Assembly: GCA_944320355.1 (NCBI GenBank)
Contig: CALUHC010000022.1
Location: 62,001 to 126,000, forward strand
Source: an uncultured Prevotella sp.
GTDB taxonomy: Bacteria; Bacteroidota; Bacteroidia; Bacteroidales; Bacteroidaceae
Direction: 5' to 3'
DNA length: 64,000 bases
Shown: in pieces, positions 50,665 through 58,752 of the stretch
Position numbering within the stretch: the stretch's first letter is position 1
How the letters are laid out: the number at the start of each line of letters is the position of its first letter
Notes under the pieces: model-generated
Told to the model about the DNA's origin: nothing
Seen by the model: only the letters and a program-made list of their open reading frames with translations
Databases searched by the model: none
Position numbers and translations under genes: made by a program

Positions 50665-51019
50665 TGCGTTTCAACCGTGTCTAAATCGCTGTGCATATTG
50701 CCGTTTTCTGTGTTTAAACGGTTGTGTTTCAGGGTGTTGTGTCAGTATGCCCGTTTTGGTCGTATTTGCGGCCTGATGGCGGTTTCGCCGCAAAAACGGG
50801 CAAAATGAGCGGCTTTTTCATCGTGTGGGAGGTTGCCTTGTGAAACATATTTTCGTGTTTGTTGTGTTTCTGTAACCCTTGCTGCGCTCGCTTCCGGTAG
50901 CAGCCTCGCGCTGCCGTGGACTGTGGCGCGAGGTGGCACTTGTCTGTCGCCGGAGGTCAAAGAAGGGCACGGCGTGTGTTATTTTGCGTGAAATCCTTGC
51001 TCGTTTGGATAAAAAAACG

Positions 51020-51027
51020 TACCTTTG
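51020..51027 (+). promoter_or_regulatory. promoter of rplY
   Basis: -7 TACCTTTG with TTG at 50997-50999, a 20-nt spacer; leader about 90 nt. Confidence 0.7.
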
Positions 51028-51120
51028 CACCGCTTTTTCAGACACATCGAAAGTAGTGTTCGTGTGATGGTGAATTAAGCACAACAAGACAACTTAATTT
51101 TAGAGTAACACAGATTCAAG

Positions 51121-51723
51121 ATGAAAGAAATCGAACTCAAAGGCACCAAGCGTGCCGAGACAGGCAAGAAGGCCAGCAAGCTGCTGCGCAAGCAAGGACT
51201 CGTTCCCTGCAACGTTTACGGTGAGAAGAAAGGTGAGGACGGACTGCCCGAGGCACTCTCGTTCGCAGTGTCTGCACAGGACCTGCGCAAAATCGTCTAC
51301 ACTCCCCACATCTATGTGGTGAACCTCATCATAGACGGCGAGAGCCACACCGCCGTGCTGAAGGAGCTGCAGTTCCATCCCGTTACGGACCAGGTGCTCC
51401 ACGTGGACTTCTATGAGGTGAACGAGGAGAAGCCGCTCACCATTGGCATCCCCGTCAAGCTCAACGGACTGGCTCAGGGTGTGCGCGACGGTGGCCGCAT
51501 CAACCTCTCCATACGCAAGATCAATGTGCGCGCTCCCTACCAGACCATACCCGAGCACCTCGACATCGACGTCACGAACCTGCGTCTGGGCAAGAGCATC
51601 CGCGTGGGCGACCTCAGCTTCGAGGGCCTTGAGCTGGTGACACCGGCCGATGTTGTGGTTTGCTCTGTCAAGGCTACGCGTGCGTCCAAGTCGGCTGCGG
51701 CCGCTGAAGCAGCCAACAGCTAA
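51121..51723 (+). CDS. rplY: 50S ribosomal protein L25/Ctc
   Basis: 200 aa, the long CTC form. The N-terminal 5S-rRNA-binding L25 domain (MKEIELKGTKRAETGKKASK, LVPCNVYGEKKG, VLKELQFHPVTDQVLHVDFY) is followed by a TL5-type beta domain (IGIPVKLNGLAQGVRDGGRI) and an Ala/Ser tail. First gene of rplY-pth-S4. Confidence 0.96.
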   Translation: MKEIELKGTKRAETGKKASKLLRKQGLVPCNVYGEKKGEDGLPEALSFAVSAQDLRKIVYTPHIYVVNLIIDGESHTAVLKELQFHPVTDQVLHVDFYEVNEEKPLTIGIPVKLNGLAQGVRDGGRINLSIRKINVRAPYQTIPEHLDIDVTNLRLGKSIRVGDLSFEGLELVTPADVVVCSVKATRASKSAAAAEAANS

Positions 51724-51745
51724 ACCGGCAGCCACGGCTATATAG

Positions 51746-52315
51746 ATGGATAAGTACTTGATAGTGGGACTGGGAAACGTCGGCCAGGAGTACGACATGA
51801 CCCGCCACAACACAGGATTCATGGTATTGGACGCTTTCGCAAAGGCGTCCAATATTGTTTTTGACGACCGCCGTTACGGCTTCGTGGCCGAAACAAGCCT
51901 GAAGGGGCGCAAGCTCGTGCTGCTCAAGCCGTCCACCTTCATGAACTTGAGCGGCAACGCGGTGCGCTACTGGCTCGGCAAGGAGAAGATAGACGTGGAG
52001 CGGATGCTTGTCATCGTGGACGACCTCGCGCTGCCGCTCGGCGCGCTCAGGCTGAAGCCCTCGGGCAGCAATGCAGGGCACAACGGGCTGGGCAACATAC
52101 AGTCGGTGCTGGGCACCGACCGCTACTGCCGCCTGCGCGTGGGCATTGGCAACGACTTTCCGCGCGGAATGCAGGTGGAGTGGGTGCTCGGCCGCTACAG
52201 CGACGAGGAGATGGCCGTGCTGCGCCCCAGCATAGACACGGCCTGCGAGGTGATAAAGAGCTTCGTGCTCGCCGGCGTTGACATAACGATGAACCTCTAT
52301 AACAAGAAGAAGTGA
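51746..52315 (+). CDS. pth: peptidyl-tRNA hydrolase
   Basis: 189 aa. [20 protein letters not shown] holds the catalytic His21; [25 protein letters not shown] and [10 protein letters not shown] complete the family motifs. It recycles peptidyl-tRNA. It starts 22 nt after rplY, and its TGA overlaps the next ATG (TGATG). Confidence 0.97.
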   Translation: MDKYLIVGLGNVGQEYDMTRHNTGFMVLDAFAKASNIVFDDRRYGFVAETSLKGRKLVLLKPSTFMNLSGNAVRYWLGKEKIDVERMLVIVDDLALPLGALRLKPSGSNAGHNGLGNIQSVLGTDRYCRLRVGIGNDFPRGMQVEWVLGRYSDEEMAVLRPSIDTACEVIKSFVLAGVDITMNLYNKKK

Positions 52316-52740
52316 TGGCAGACGAGGCAAGGATAGACAAGTGGCTGTGGGCGGCCCGCATATTCAAGACGCGCTCGCTCGCCGCCGATGCCTGCAAGAA
52401 CGGGCGCGTGACCAAGGGCGGGCAGAACGTGAAGCCGTCGCACACGGTCAAGGTGGGCGACGTGGTGAGCGTGCGCAAGCCCCCCGTCACTTACTCGTTC
52501 AAGATACTAAAGGCCATAGAGCAGCGCGTGGGGGCGAAACTCATACCCGAGATATACGAGAACGTGACCCCGCCCGACCAGTACGAACTGCTGGAGATGA
52601 CCCGCATCAGCGGCTTTGTGAACCGCGCGCGCGGCACCGGCCGCCCCACAAAGAAGGAGCGCCGCTCGCTCGATGCCTTCATAGGCCCGTCGCTCGAAGG
52701 CTTCGACGACTGGGACGACGGCGAAGAGGAGGACGACTGA
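52315..52740 (+). CDS. S4-domain RNA-binding protein (Hsp15-like)
   Basis: 141 aa. The S4 fold opens with RIDKWLWAARIFKTRSLA and contains GRVTKGGQNVKPSHTVKVGDVV, as in Hsp15 (HslR), which rescues stalled 50S subunits. It ends in an acidic tail (DDGEEEDD). The upstream GTG at 52312 is possible but ATG at 52315 in the TGATG overlap is preferred. With pth it forms a ribosome-rescue pair. Confidence 0.9.
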   Translation: MADEARIDKWLWAARIFKTRSLAADACKNGRVTKGGQNVKPSHTVKVGDVVSVRKPPVTYSFKILKAIEQRVGAKLIPEIYENVTPPDQYELLEMTRISGFVNRARGTGRPTKKERRSLDAFIGPSLEGFDDWDDGEEEDD

Positions 52741-52882
52741 CAGCGGCGGGCTGGCCCGGAGACGGCCGGCAGGGTGTGGCCGTCTTGCGCCTGTGCCCGG
52801 CCGCGTATGGCCGTGCGCCCCTCTGGTGAGGGCGGCCTGCGGCGTCTACTGATGTTCATACAATTACACAATTATTATATAA

Positions 52883-54019
52883 ATGATCAATCCTATGAGA
52901 CTTTTCAAGAAGCTGATGATGGCCGTCGCGGCAGTGCCGCTGTTCACGGCCTGCATGGACAACAGCAACACTTACTCTGCCATATTCGGCGTGAGCGCCA
53001 ATGGCGGCAGCCCTGTATTTGCCAACACCGGCCATGCCTTTGCCACGCTCGGCTCGTTCGGTTCGTGGCACATAGAGCAGAACTCTGGCAGCGACTGGTG
53101 CAGCCTCGACATGATGCGCGGCGCGGGCAATGCTTACTATTCCATCCCCGCCCGTTTCAAGCTCAACACCACCGACCAGTATCGCGTGGCCTCATTCACC
53201 GCCCGCGATGACGAAAATCCCGACGATGTCTATGCCACCATCACCTTCAGACAGTACGGTACGCGCATAGACGGAAGCCTTGGGTCGGCGGCTCTCGTCA
53301 CCGGCATCACCGGCGATGACGGCACCGAGATAACCATCGGGTATGACACGCTGTGCCGTCCTGTCGACCTCGAAATGAGAAAGAACGGCACACGGCTGCG
53401 CCAGTTGGCGGTGACGTATGCTGCCGACGACTCTTCTTACTTCATGAACGTGGTGGCAGACAACGACAGGAACAACGAACTCACTGCCGACTGCTCCTTT
53501 GCCTACCAGCCCAGCCAGCTTGTGTCGTCGACAGACACCGTGGGCTATTACGAGCAGAGCACTTGGATAGTGGAGGGCGATGCCTTCAACGTGGAGGAGC
53601 ACAGGCCGCGCGGCGAGGTGACGGCGCAGGCGTTGCTCTTCACCAAGGGCAGCATAAGCCAGAAAGGCCCCGACAGCCTGCAGACGGCCGACAGCCTGCG
53701 CTACCTGCACCGCTATACCGACGGCACGTCATATCGCGAGGACCTGAGGCTGAGCTACAGCCAGAACAGCAACCGCCGCCAGTCGGTGGACGTGAACCAG
53801 CTGCTGCTCGGCGTGGAGGAGTGCAACCCCTACCAGCTGATATCCCTCTTCCGCCTCGCGCGCAACAGCTATGTAATATCCGAGGCCGAGGCCACTGACG
53901 GCAAATATACCGTCGCGACGACGCTCAACGGCGACGGCAGCGTGAGCACGATGACCGTCACCGACAAGCAGGGCGGCACGGTGACATATACTTTCACCTA
54001 CGATACGACTCAGCCCTGA
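52883..54019 (+). CDS. lipoprotein with a BACON-like domain
   Basis: 378 aa. The lipobox LFTAC gives a lipidated Cys24. Residues about 50-135 (SWHIEQNSGSDWCSLDM, then RVASFTARDDENPDDVYATI) resemble a BACON domain, often carbohydrate- or mucin-binding. The rest has repeated beta-strand phrases (LRLSYSQNSNRRQSVDV) and ends TVTYTFTYD. No family named. ATG at 52883 or 52895. Its stop is 1 nt before purN, an unexpected pairing of surface lipoprotein and purine gene. Confidence 0.75.
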   Translation: MINPMRLFKKLMMAVAAVPLFTACMDNSNTYSAIFGVSANGGSPVFANTGHAFATLGSFGSWHIEQNSGSDWCSLDMMRGAGNAYYSIPARFKLNTTDQYRVASFTARDDENPDDVYATITFRQYGTRIDGSLGSAALVTGITGDDGTEITIGYDTLCRPVDLEMRKNGTRLRQLAVTYAADDSSYFMNVVADNDRNNELTADCSFAYQPSQLVSSTDTVGYYEQSTWIVEGDAFNVEEHRPRGEVTAQALLFTKGSISQKGPDSLQTADSLRYLHRYTDGTSYREDLRLSYSQNSNRRQSVDVNQLLLGVEECNPYQLISLFRLARNSYVISEAEATDGKYTVATTLNGDGSVSTMTVTDKQGGTVTYTFTYDTTQP

Positions 54020-54020
54020 C

Positions 54021-54596
54021 ATGGTCAACGTAGCTATATTCGTGTCGGGCAGCGGCACCAACTGTGAGAACATCATCCGCCACTTCAGCGGTAGCGGCTC
54101 GGTGCGCGTGGCCCTGGTGCTGAGCAACAGGGCCGACGCCTACGCGCTGGTGCGCGCCGAGAGGCTCGGAGTGCCGTCGGTGGTCATGCCCAAGGCCGAC
54201 TTCAACGACGAGCGGAAGCTCATGGCCGTGCTCGCGGAGCACGCCATTGACTTCATAGTCCTGGCCGGGTTCCTGCTCATGGTGCCGCCATTCCTCACGG
54301 AGCGTTACCCCCGCCGCATAGTGAACATACACCCTGCGCTGCTGCCGAAGTATGGCGGCAAGGGTATGTACGGCCACCACGTGCACGAGGCGGTGCGCGC
54401 ATCGGGCGACACCGAGACCGGCATCACCATCCACTACGTGAGCAACGTGTGCGACGGAGGCGAGATAATATTCCAGGCCAAGACCCCCGTCGGCCCCGAC
54501 GACACGCCCGACGACATAGCCGCATCGGTACACCGCCTCGAACAGCGCCACTTCCCCGAGGTGATAGAGCAGGTCATCGGGCGGGAGTTCGCATAG
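54021..54596 (+). CDS. purN: phosphoribosylglycinamide formyltransferase
   Basis: 191 aa. It transfers a formyl group from 10-formyl-THF to GAR. Motifs are FVSGSGTNCENIIRH (phosphoribosyl site), VLAGFLLMVPPFLTERYP, the catalytic NIHPALLPKYGGKGMYG and GDTETGITIHYVSNVCDGG. It starts 1 nt after the lipoprotein stop and is followed by a terminator. Confidence 0.96.
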   Translation: MVNVAIFVSGSGTNCENIIRHFSGSGSVRVALVLSNRADAYALVRAERLGVPSVVMPKADFNDERKLMAVLAEHAIDFIVLAGFLLMVPPFLTERYPRRIVNIHPALLPKYGGKGMYGHHVHEAVRASGDTETGITIHYVSNVCDGGEIIFQAKTPVGPDDTPDDIAASVHRLEQRHFPEVIEQVIGREFA

Positions 54597-54626
54597 GGCT
54601 TTCCTGCTTGACTGCATAGACATATA

Positions 54627-54660
54627 CGGGGCTGAGCCACTCACAGATGGCTCAGCCCCG
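54627..54660 (+). terminator. terminator after purN
   Basis: CGGGGCTGAGCCA pairs perfectly with TGGCTCAGCCCCG, then TTGCTTTC. 30 nt after the purN stop. Confidence 0.8.
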
Positions 54661-54790
54661 TTGCTTTCGGCTCAAATGGCTGGTGCAAATATATAGAATA
54701 GATGTGTCCTGATGTGCCTATTGCGTATCCTATTGCGGAAGTACGCACCAAAGTATGCGGCAGAAGCTGCCGAATACGGAAGATTTTTCG

Positions 54791-54798
54791 TACCTTTG
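54791..54798 (+). promoter_or_regulatory. -7 promoter box of the queuosine operon
   Basis: TACCTTTG, with the start site near 54805, 30 nt before the riboswitch. Confidence 0.6.
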
Positions 54799-54834
54799 CG
54801 GGCGAATAAAACATGACGGTCCCGCCGCAGGGCG

Positions 54835-54873
54835 GGTGGAGTGCTTGTCTAACCTCCATTAAAAAACAAGGAA
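54835..54873 (+). ncRNA. preQ1-I riboswitch
   Basis: The stem TGGAG/CTCCA encloses a loop with CTTGTCTAAC. An A-rich tail (TTAAAAAACAAGG) follows, and its ACAAG can pair with CTTGT of the loop to make the H-type pseudoknot. This closely parallels the known short translational preQ1-I aptamer (UAAC-stem-UUAACAAAACAAGG). The tail contains the AAGGA ribosome-binding site just before the transporter ATG, so ligand binding should block translation. A CCCGCC/GGCGGG hairpin precedes it. Confidence 0.85.
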
Positions 54874-55563
54874 ATGAACAAGAAAAGAGAACAAGTCAGT
54901 GTGCTGTTCATGCTGTTCGGCATACTGTTTTGCGTTTGCCTGATAACGGCAAACGTGCTTGAGACCAAGCAGATGGCCTTCGGGCCGGTGACGATTACCG
55001 GCGGACTCCTGGTGTTCCCCGTGTCTTATATCATCAATGACTGCGTGTGCGAGGTGTGGGGCTTCCGCCGCGCACGGTTGCTGATATGGACAGGTTTCGC
55101 CATGAACTTCCTCTTCGTGGCGTTCGGCGCGCTGGCCGATGCCATACCGGGAGCGCCCTATTGGGACAATGACCGCGGCTTCCACGCCGTGTTCGGGCTT
55201 GCCCCGCGCGTGGCTGCGGCCTCGTTTGTGGCCTTCCTCGTGGGCTCGTTCATCAACGCCTACGTGATGAGCCGCATGAAGCTGTCGCAGGGCGGCCGGC
55301 ATTTCTCAGTGCGGGCAGTGGTGAGCACGGTGCTGGGCGAGGCCGCCGACTCGGTGGTATTCTTCCCTCTGGCCCTATCGGGCGTGGTACCCATGAGCCA
55401 GATGCCGTCGCTCATAGTGTCGCAGGTGGTGCTGAAGACACTCTATGAGGTCGTGGCCCTGCCGCTGACACTGCGCGTTGTGGCCTTCACCAAGCGCCAC
55501 GAGGGCGAGGATGTATATGACAATGGCATCAGCTACAACATCTTCCGAGTGGGGAACTTGTAG
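54874..55563 (+). CDS. yhhQ: queuosine precursor transporter (VUT/YhhQ family)
   Basis: A 229-aa inner-membrane protein with about six helices. Family segments are ANVLETKQMAFGPVTITGG, VSYIINDCVCEVWGFRRAR and VSTVLGEAADSVVFFPLAL. It imports preQ0, preQ1 or related bases. The preQ1 riboswitch directly in front of it and queF behind it confirm the role. Confidence 0.93.
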   Translation: MNKKREQVSVLFMLFGILFCVCLITANVLETKQMAFGPVTITGGLLVFPVSYIINDCVCEVWGFRRARLLIWTGFAMNFLFVAFGALADAIPGAPYWDNDRGFHAVFGLAPRVAAASFVAFLVGSFINAYVMSRMKLSQGGRHFSVRAVVSTVLGEAADSVVFFPLALSGVVPMSQMPSLIVSQVVLKTLYEVVALPLTLRVVAFTKRHEGEDVYDNGISYNIFRVGNL

Positions 55564-55625
55564 AGAGTGAGCGGGAGATAATGCGCTTAATGCACACATA
55601 GACAAAAGGATAAGTAAACAGACAG

Positions 55626-56129
55626 ATGACAAATACAGACAACAGAAAGGATGAGGGGCTGCACGCCCTCGGCTCGAATACGAGATATTCCATGGACTAC
55701 GCGCCCGAGGTGCTGGAGACTTTCGCCAACAAGCACCCGGAGAACGACTACTGGGTGCAGTTCAACTGTCCCGAGTTCACGTCGCTCTGCCCCATCACCG
55801 GGCAGCCCGACTTCGCCGAGATACGCATAATGTACATTCCCGGCGAGCGTATGGTGGAGAGCAAGAGCCTGAAGCTCTATCTCTTCAGTTTCCGCAATCA
55901 TGGCGATTTCCATGAGGACTGCGTGAACATAATAATGAAAGACCTCGTGAGGTTGATGCAGCCCAAGTATATAGAGGTGACCGGACTGTTCACCCCACGC
56001 GGCGGAATAAGCATACATCCCTACGCCAACTACGGCCGGCCGGGCACAAAATACGAGCAGATGGCCGCGCGAAGGCTGGAGGCGTATGCCGGGAGCGGCG
56101 GCCTAGTCCAATCCAATCTGCCGAGATGA
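55626..56129 (+). CDS. queF: NADPH-dependent 7-cyano-7-deazaguanine reductase
   Basis: 167 aa. It reduces preQ0 to preQ1. The catalytic Cys55 and Asp62 are in [12 protein letters not shown], the NADPH motif is ESKSLKLY (78-85), and FHED (95-98) carries the substrate glutamate. Unimodular QueF of normal length. Co-transcribed with the transporter, 62 nt apart. No queC, queD or queE in the window, so the cell may depend on imported preQ0 or on genes elsewhere. Confidence 0.95.
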   Translation: MTNTDNRKDEGLHALGSNTRYSMDYAPEVLETFANKHPENDYWVQFNCPEFTSLCPITGQPDFAEIRIMYIPGERMVESKSLKLYLFSFRNHGDFHEDCVNIIMKDLVRLMQPKYIEVTGLFTPRGGISIHPYANYGRPGTKYEQMAARRLEAYAGSGGLVQSNLPR

Positions 56130-56175
56130 ACGAATAGAGCAGCCTTGCCTGCCACATTATAAATATATACGGGAA

Positions 56176-58521
56176 ATGCCAAATCTGCTTGCCTTTTGGG
56201 GCGGCAAAGCCCCTTTTGCCGCATTACTGTCCTCATCAATGGAGGAGGATAGGGGGCTGCTTGCGCCTGTGTTGGCAAGTGGCGGTCGTTTTGAGCGTGG
56301 CTTGTCCGTGCGGTGTCGTCGTGTGCTGCGGCTTGTGCTGCTCCTCGGAATGCTCTTTGTGGCAGCGGTTTCGTCTGCCGGTGAGCGCAAGAAGGTGGCC
56401 GTGGTGCTGAGCGGAGGCGGCGCTAAGGGCATGGCACACATAGGCGTCCTTAAGGTGATAGAGCGCGCTGGCATCCCGGTTGACTATGTCGTAGGCACGA
56501 GTATGGGCGCAATCGTGGGCGGACTCTATGCCATCGGCTATGACGCGCCTACGCTCGACTCGCTTGTACGCTGCCAGGATTGGCGCTATTTGCTGTCAGA
56601 CATGGTGGAGCCGCGCAACCAGAGCCTGCGCGAAAAACGCAACCAGAGCACCTATCTGCTGTCGCGCCCCATCATCAGGACCACGGGGCTGGCTGCCGAG
56701 GGAGGCCTTATCTCCGGTCACAACCTGTCGAACCTCTTCTCGTGGCTCACCGTCGGTTACCACGATTCCATCAGTTTCGACAACCTGCCCATACCTTACG
56801 CCTGCGTGGCCACCAACATGGTGGACTTCTCGGAGGTGGTCATGCGCAGTGGATGGCTGTCGCAGGCCATGAGGGCGAGCATGGCCATACCGGGCGTTTT
56901 TACCCCTGTCAGGGTCGATTCGATGGTGCTTGTGGACGGAGGACTGAAGAACAACTACCCCGTTGACGTGGCCCGAAGCATGGGAGCCGACGTGGTCATC
57001 GGCGTTACACTGCAGAAGCCGGCACGCACTGCCGATGAGTTGAAGAACACGGCTGACATACTTTTGCAGCTCGTTGACTTCAGTGTGAAGAACAAGTTCG
57101 ACGACAACGTGGCCCATACGGATGTCCAGATACCCATAGACGCGGGCAATTACAACTCGATGAGCTTCTCGCCTAAGGCCATCGACTCGCTAATCACAAT
57201 CGGCGAGCAGGCAGCCATGGAGCGCTGGGACTCGTTGCAGAGCCTGAAGCGGTCGCTCGGGCTCGACTCTGCGTTCGTGCCTAAGCGCATACACCGTCTT
57301 GTAGAGGCTTTCAGTCCGCAGATGATGCGCCTCTCTGTGGTGGATTTTGAGGGCGTGACCCCGGGTGACAGCAAGTACATAAGCCGCAAGTTCGGCATAG
57401 AGGAGGGCGACAGCGTAAGCTCGGAGGTGCTTGAGGCTGTCATGGCTTCGCTCCGCTCGGACCTGATGTACTCCTCGGCAGAGTACAGCCTGCACCGCAT
57501 CGCTGGAGGATATTGGCTCCGCATCGTTGCAGGGAGGCGCACGGTGACGCAACTGAACCTCGGAGTGAGGTTCGACACAGAGGAGACCGTGGCCTTGCAG
57601 GGCAACAGCGCGTTCCGCCTTCCTACGCGGCTGCCTGTCGAAGTGTCGGTGACCGGCAGGCTGGGCAAGCGCTACATGGCCGACGTGGCGGCCACCGTGA
57701 TGCCGGCGAACAGGCGCAACTGGACCATAAACTACACCTTCCGCTATAACGACATCAACGTATATAGCGGAGGCAACCGCGATTACAGCATCACTTACGA
57801 TTACCATTCGGCCAAGTTGGGCATCATACGGCTCAACCTGCGCAACTTCATGCTCGACCTTACTGCACGCTGGGAGAACTTCAACTTCGGCAATATGCTG
57901 CACGGCGAGGAGCACAACGGCCTGCTCATAGCCGACGAACACCTGTACAGCTACAACCTGTGGCTGCACTACAACTCGGAGAACGACCGCTACTTCACCA
58001 CCCGCGGCGCGATGCTCGAAGCCGGATATTCGCTCTATACCGACGATTTTGTGCACTATCGGTCGGGCGATCCGATACATATCGTGAGCGGACGGTGGCG
58101 CGTGGCCATGCGCTTGAACAGCCGCCTGACGCTCCAGCCTGCGGTGTATGGGCGGATTCTCATAGGCGGGGATATGCCTTGGTGCCTGGGCAACTTCATC
58201 GGGGGCGACTTTGCCGGCCATTACATGGAGCAGCAGCTGCCCTTTGCAGGCATCGGCAACGTGGAGATGGCCGACAATGCCTTTGTGGCCGCGGGGCTGA
58301 AGGTGCAGCAGCGCATCATGGACAACAACTACGTGATGGCGCGGGTGGCCTTTGCGCTCAATGCCGACAAGCCGCGCAACCTGCTGGACAGCCCATTGCT
58401 GCAGGGCTACCAGCTGTCGTGGGCCTACAATTCGTTCTTTGGCCCGGTCAATGCCAACGTGGGCTATTCGAGCAAGACACGCAGCGCATTTTTCTATCTT
58501 AACCTCGGCTACGAGTTCTGA
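56176..58521 (+). CDS. patatin-like phospholipase with C-terminal outer-membrane barrel
   Basis: 781 aa. A hydrophobic signal (about 50-67, VLRLVLLLGMLFVAAVSS) precedes the patatin domain: oxyanion loop SGGGAKG (79-85), nucleophile GTSMG (Ser109), catalytic Asp254 in VLVDGGLKNNYP. A POTRA-like linker (about 395-460) and a 16-strand-type barrel ending YLNLGYEF follow, the layout of type Vd (PlpD-like) autotransporters. It probably displays or secretes a phospholipase A. The first 45 residues look unconserved; the true start may be a later Met (for example residue 22). Confidence 0.88.
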   Translation: MPNLLAFWGGKAPFAALLSSSMEEDRGLLAPVLASGGRFERGLSVRCRRVLRLVLLLGMLFVAAVSSAGERKKVAVVLSGGGAKGMAHIGVLKVIERAGIPVDYVVGTSMGAIVGGLYAIGYDAPTLDSLVRCQDWRYLLSDMVEPRNQSLREKRNQSTYLLSRPIIRTTGLAAEGGLISGHNLSNLFSWLTVGYHDSISFDNLPIPYACVATNMVDFSEVVMRSGWLSQAMRASMAIPGVFTPVRVDSMVLVDGGLKNNYPVDVARSMGADVVIGVTLQKPARTADELKNTADILLQLVDFSVKNKFDDNVAHTDVQIPIDAGNYNSMSFSPKAIDSLITIGEQAAMERWDSLQSLKRSLGLDSAFVPKRIHRLVEAFSPQMMRLSVVDFEGVTPGDSKYISRKFGIEEGDSVSSEVLEAVMASLRSDLMYSSAEYSLHRIAGGYWLRIVAGRRTVTQLNLGVRFDTEETVALQGNSAFRLPTRLPVEVSVTGRLGKRYMADVAATVMPANRRNWTINYTFRYNDINVYSGGNRDYSITYDYHSAKLGIIRLNLRNFMLDLTARWENFNFGNMLHGEEHNGLLIADEHLYSYNLWLHYNSENDRYFTTRGAMLEAGYSLYTDDFVHYRSGDPIHIVSGRWRVAMRLNSRLTLQPAVYGRILIGGDMPWCLGNFIGGDFAGHYMEQQLPFAGIGNVEMADNAFVAAGLKVQQRIMDNNYVMARVAFALNADKPRNLLDSPLLQGYQLSWAYNSFFGPVNANVGYSSKTRSAFFYLNLGYEF

Positions 58522-58612
58522 GCCGCTGTCATCACTTTGCGTTTATAGAAACGATTTATCCGTTCGGCAAAAAATAAACGCCTACCGATATGTTTATTCC
58601 GATAATATTCCT

Positions 58613-58620
58613 TACCTTTG
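58613..58620 (+). promoter_or_regulatory. -7 promoter box of the carboxyltransferase gene
   Basis: TACCTTTG, about 130 nt before the ATG at 58753. Confidence 0.55.
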
Positions 58621-58752
58621 CGTTGGGATAGTCCGCACAATGGCTGTCGGCGCATAGTGTGTGCCGCAGGCTCCGGTGGCGGGCTCGCGTTAACTATTAA
58701 TTAATGTATGACTGAAGTGGGCGCGGCCCACAGACAAAAAATTAGAGACGTT

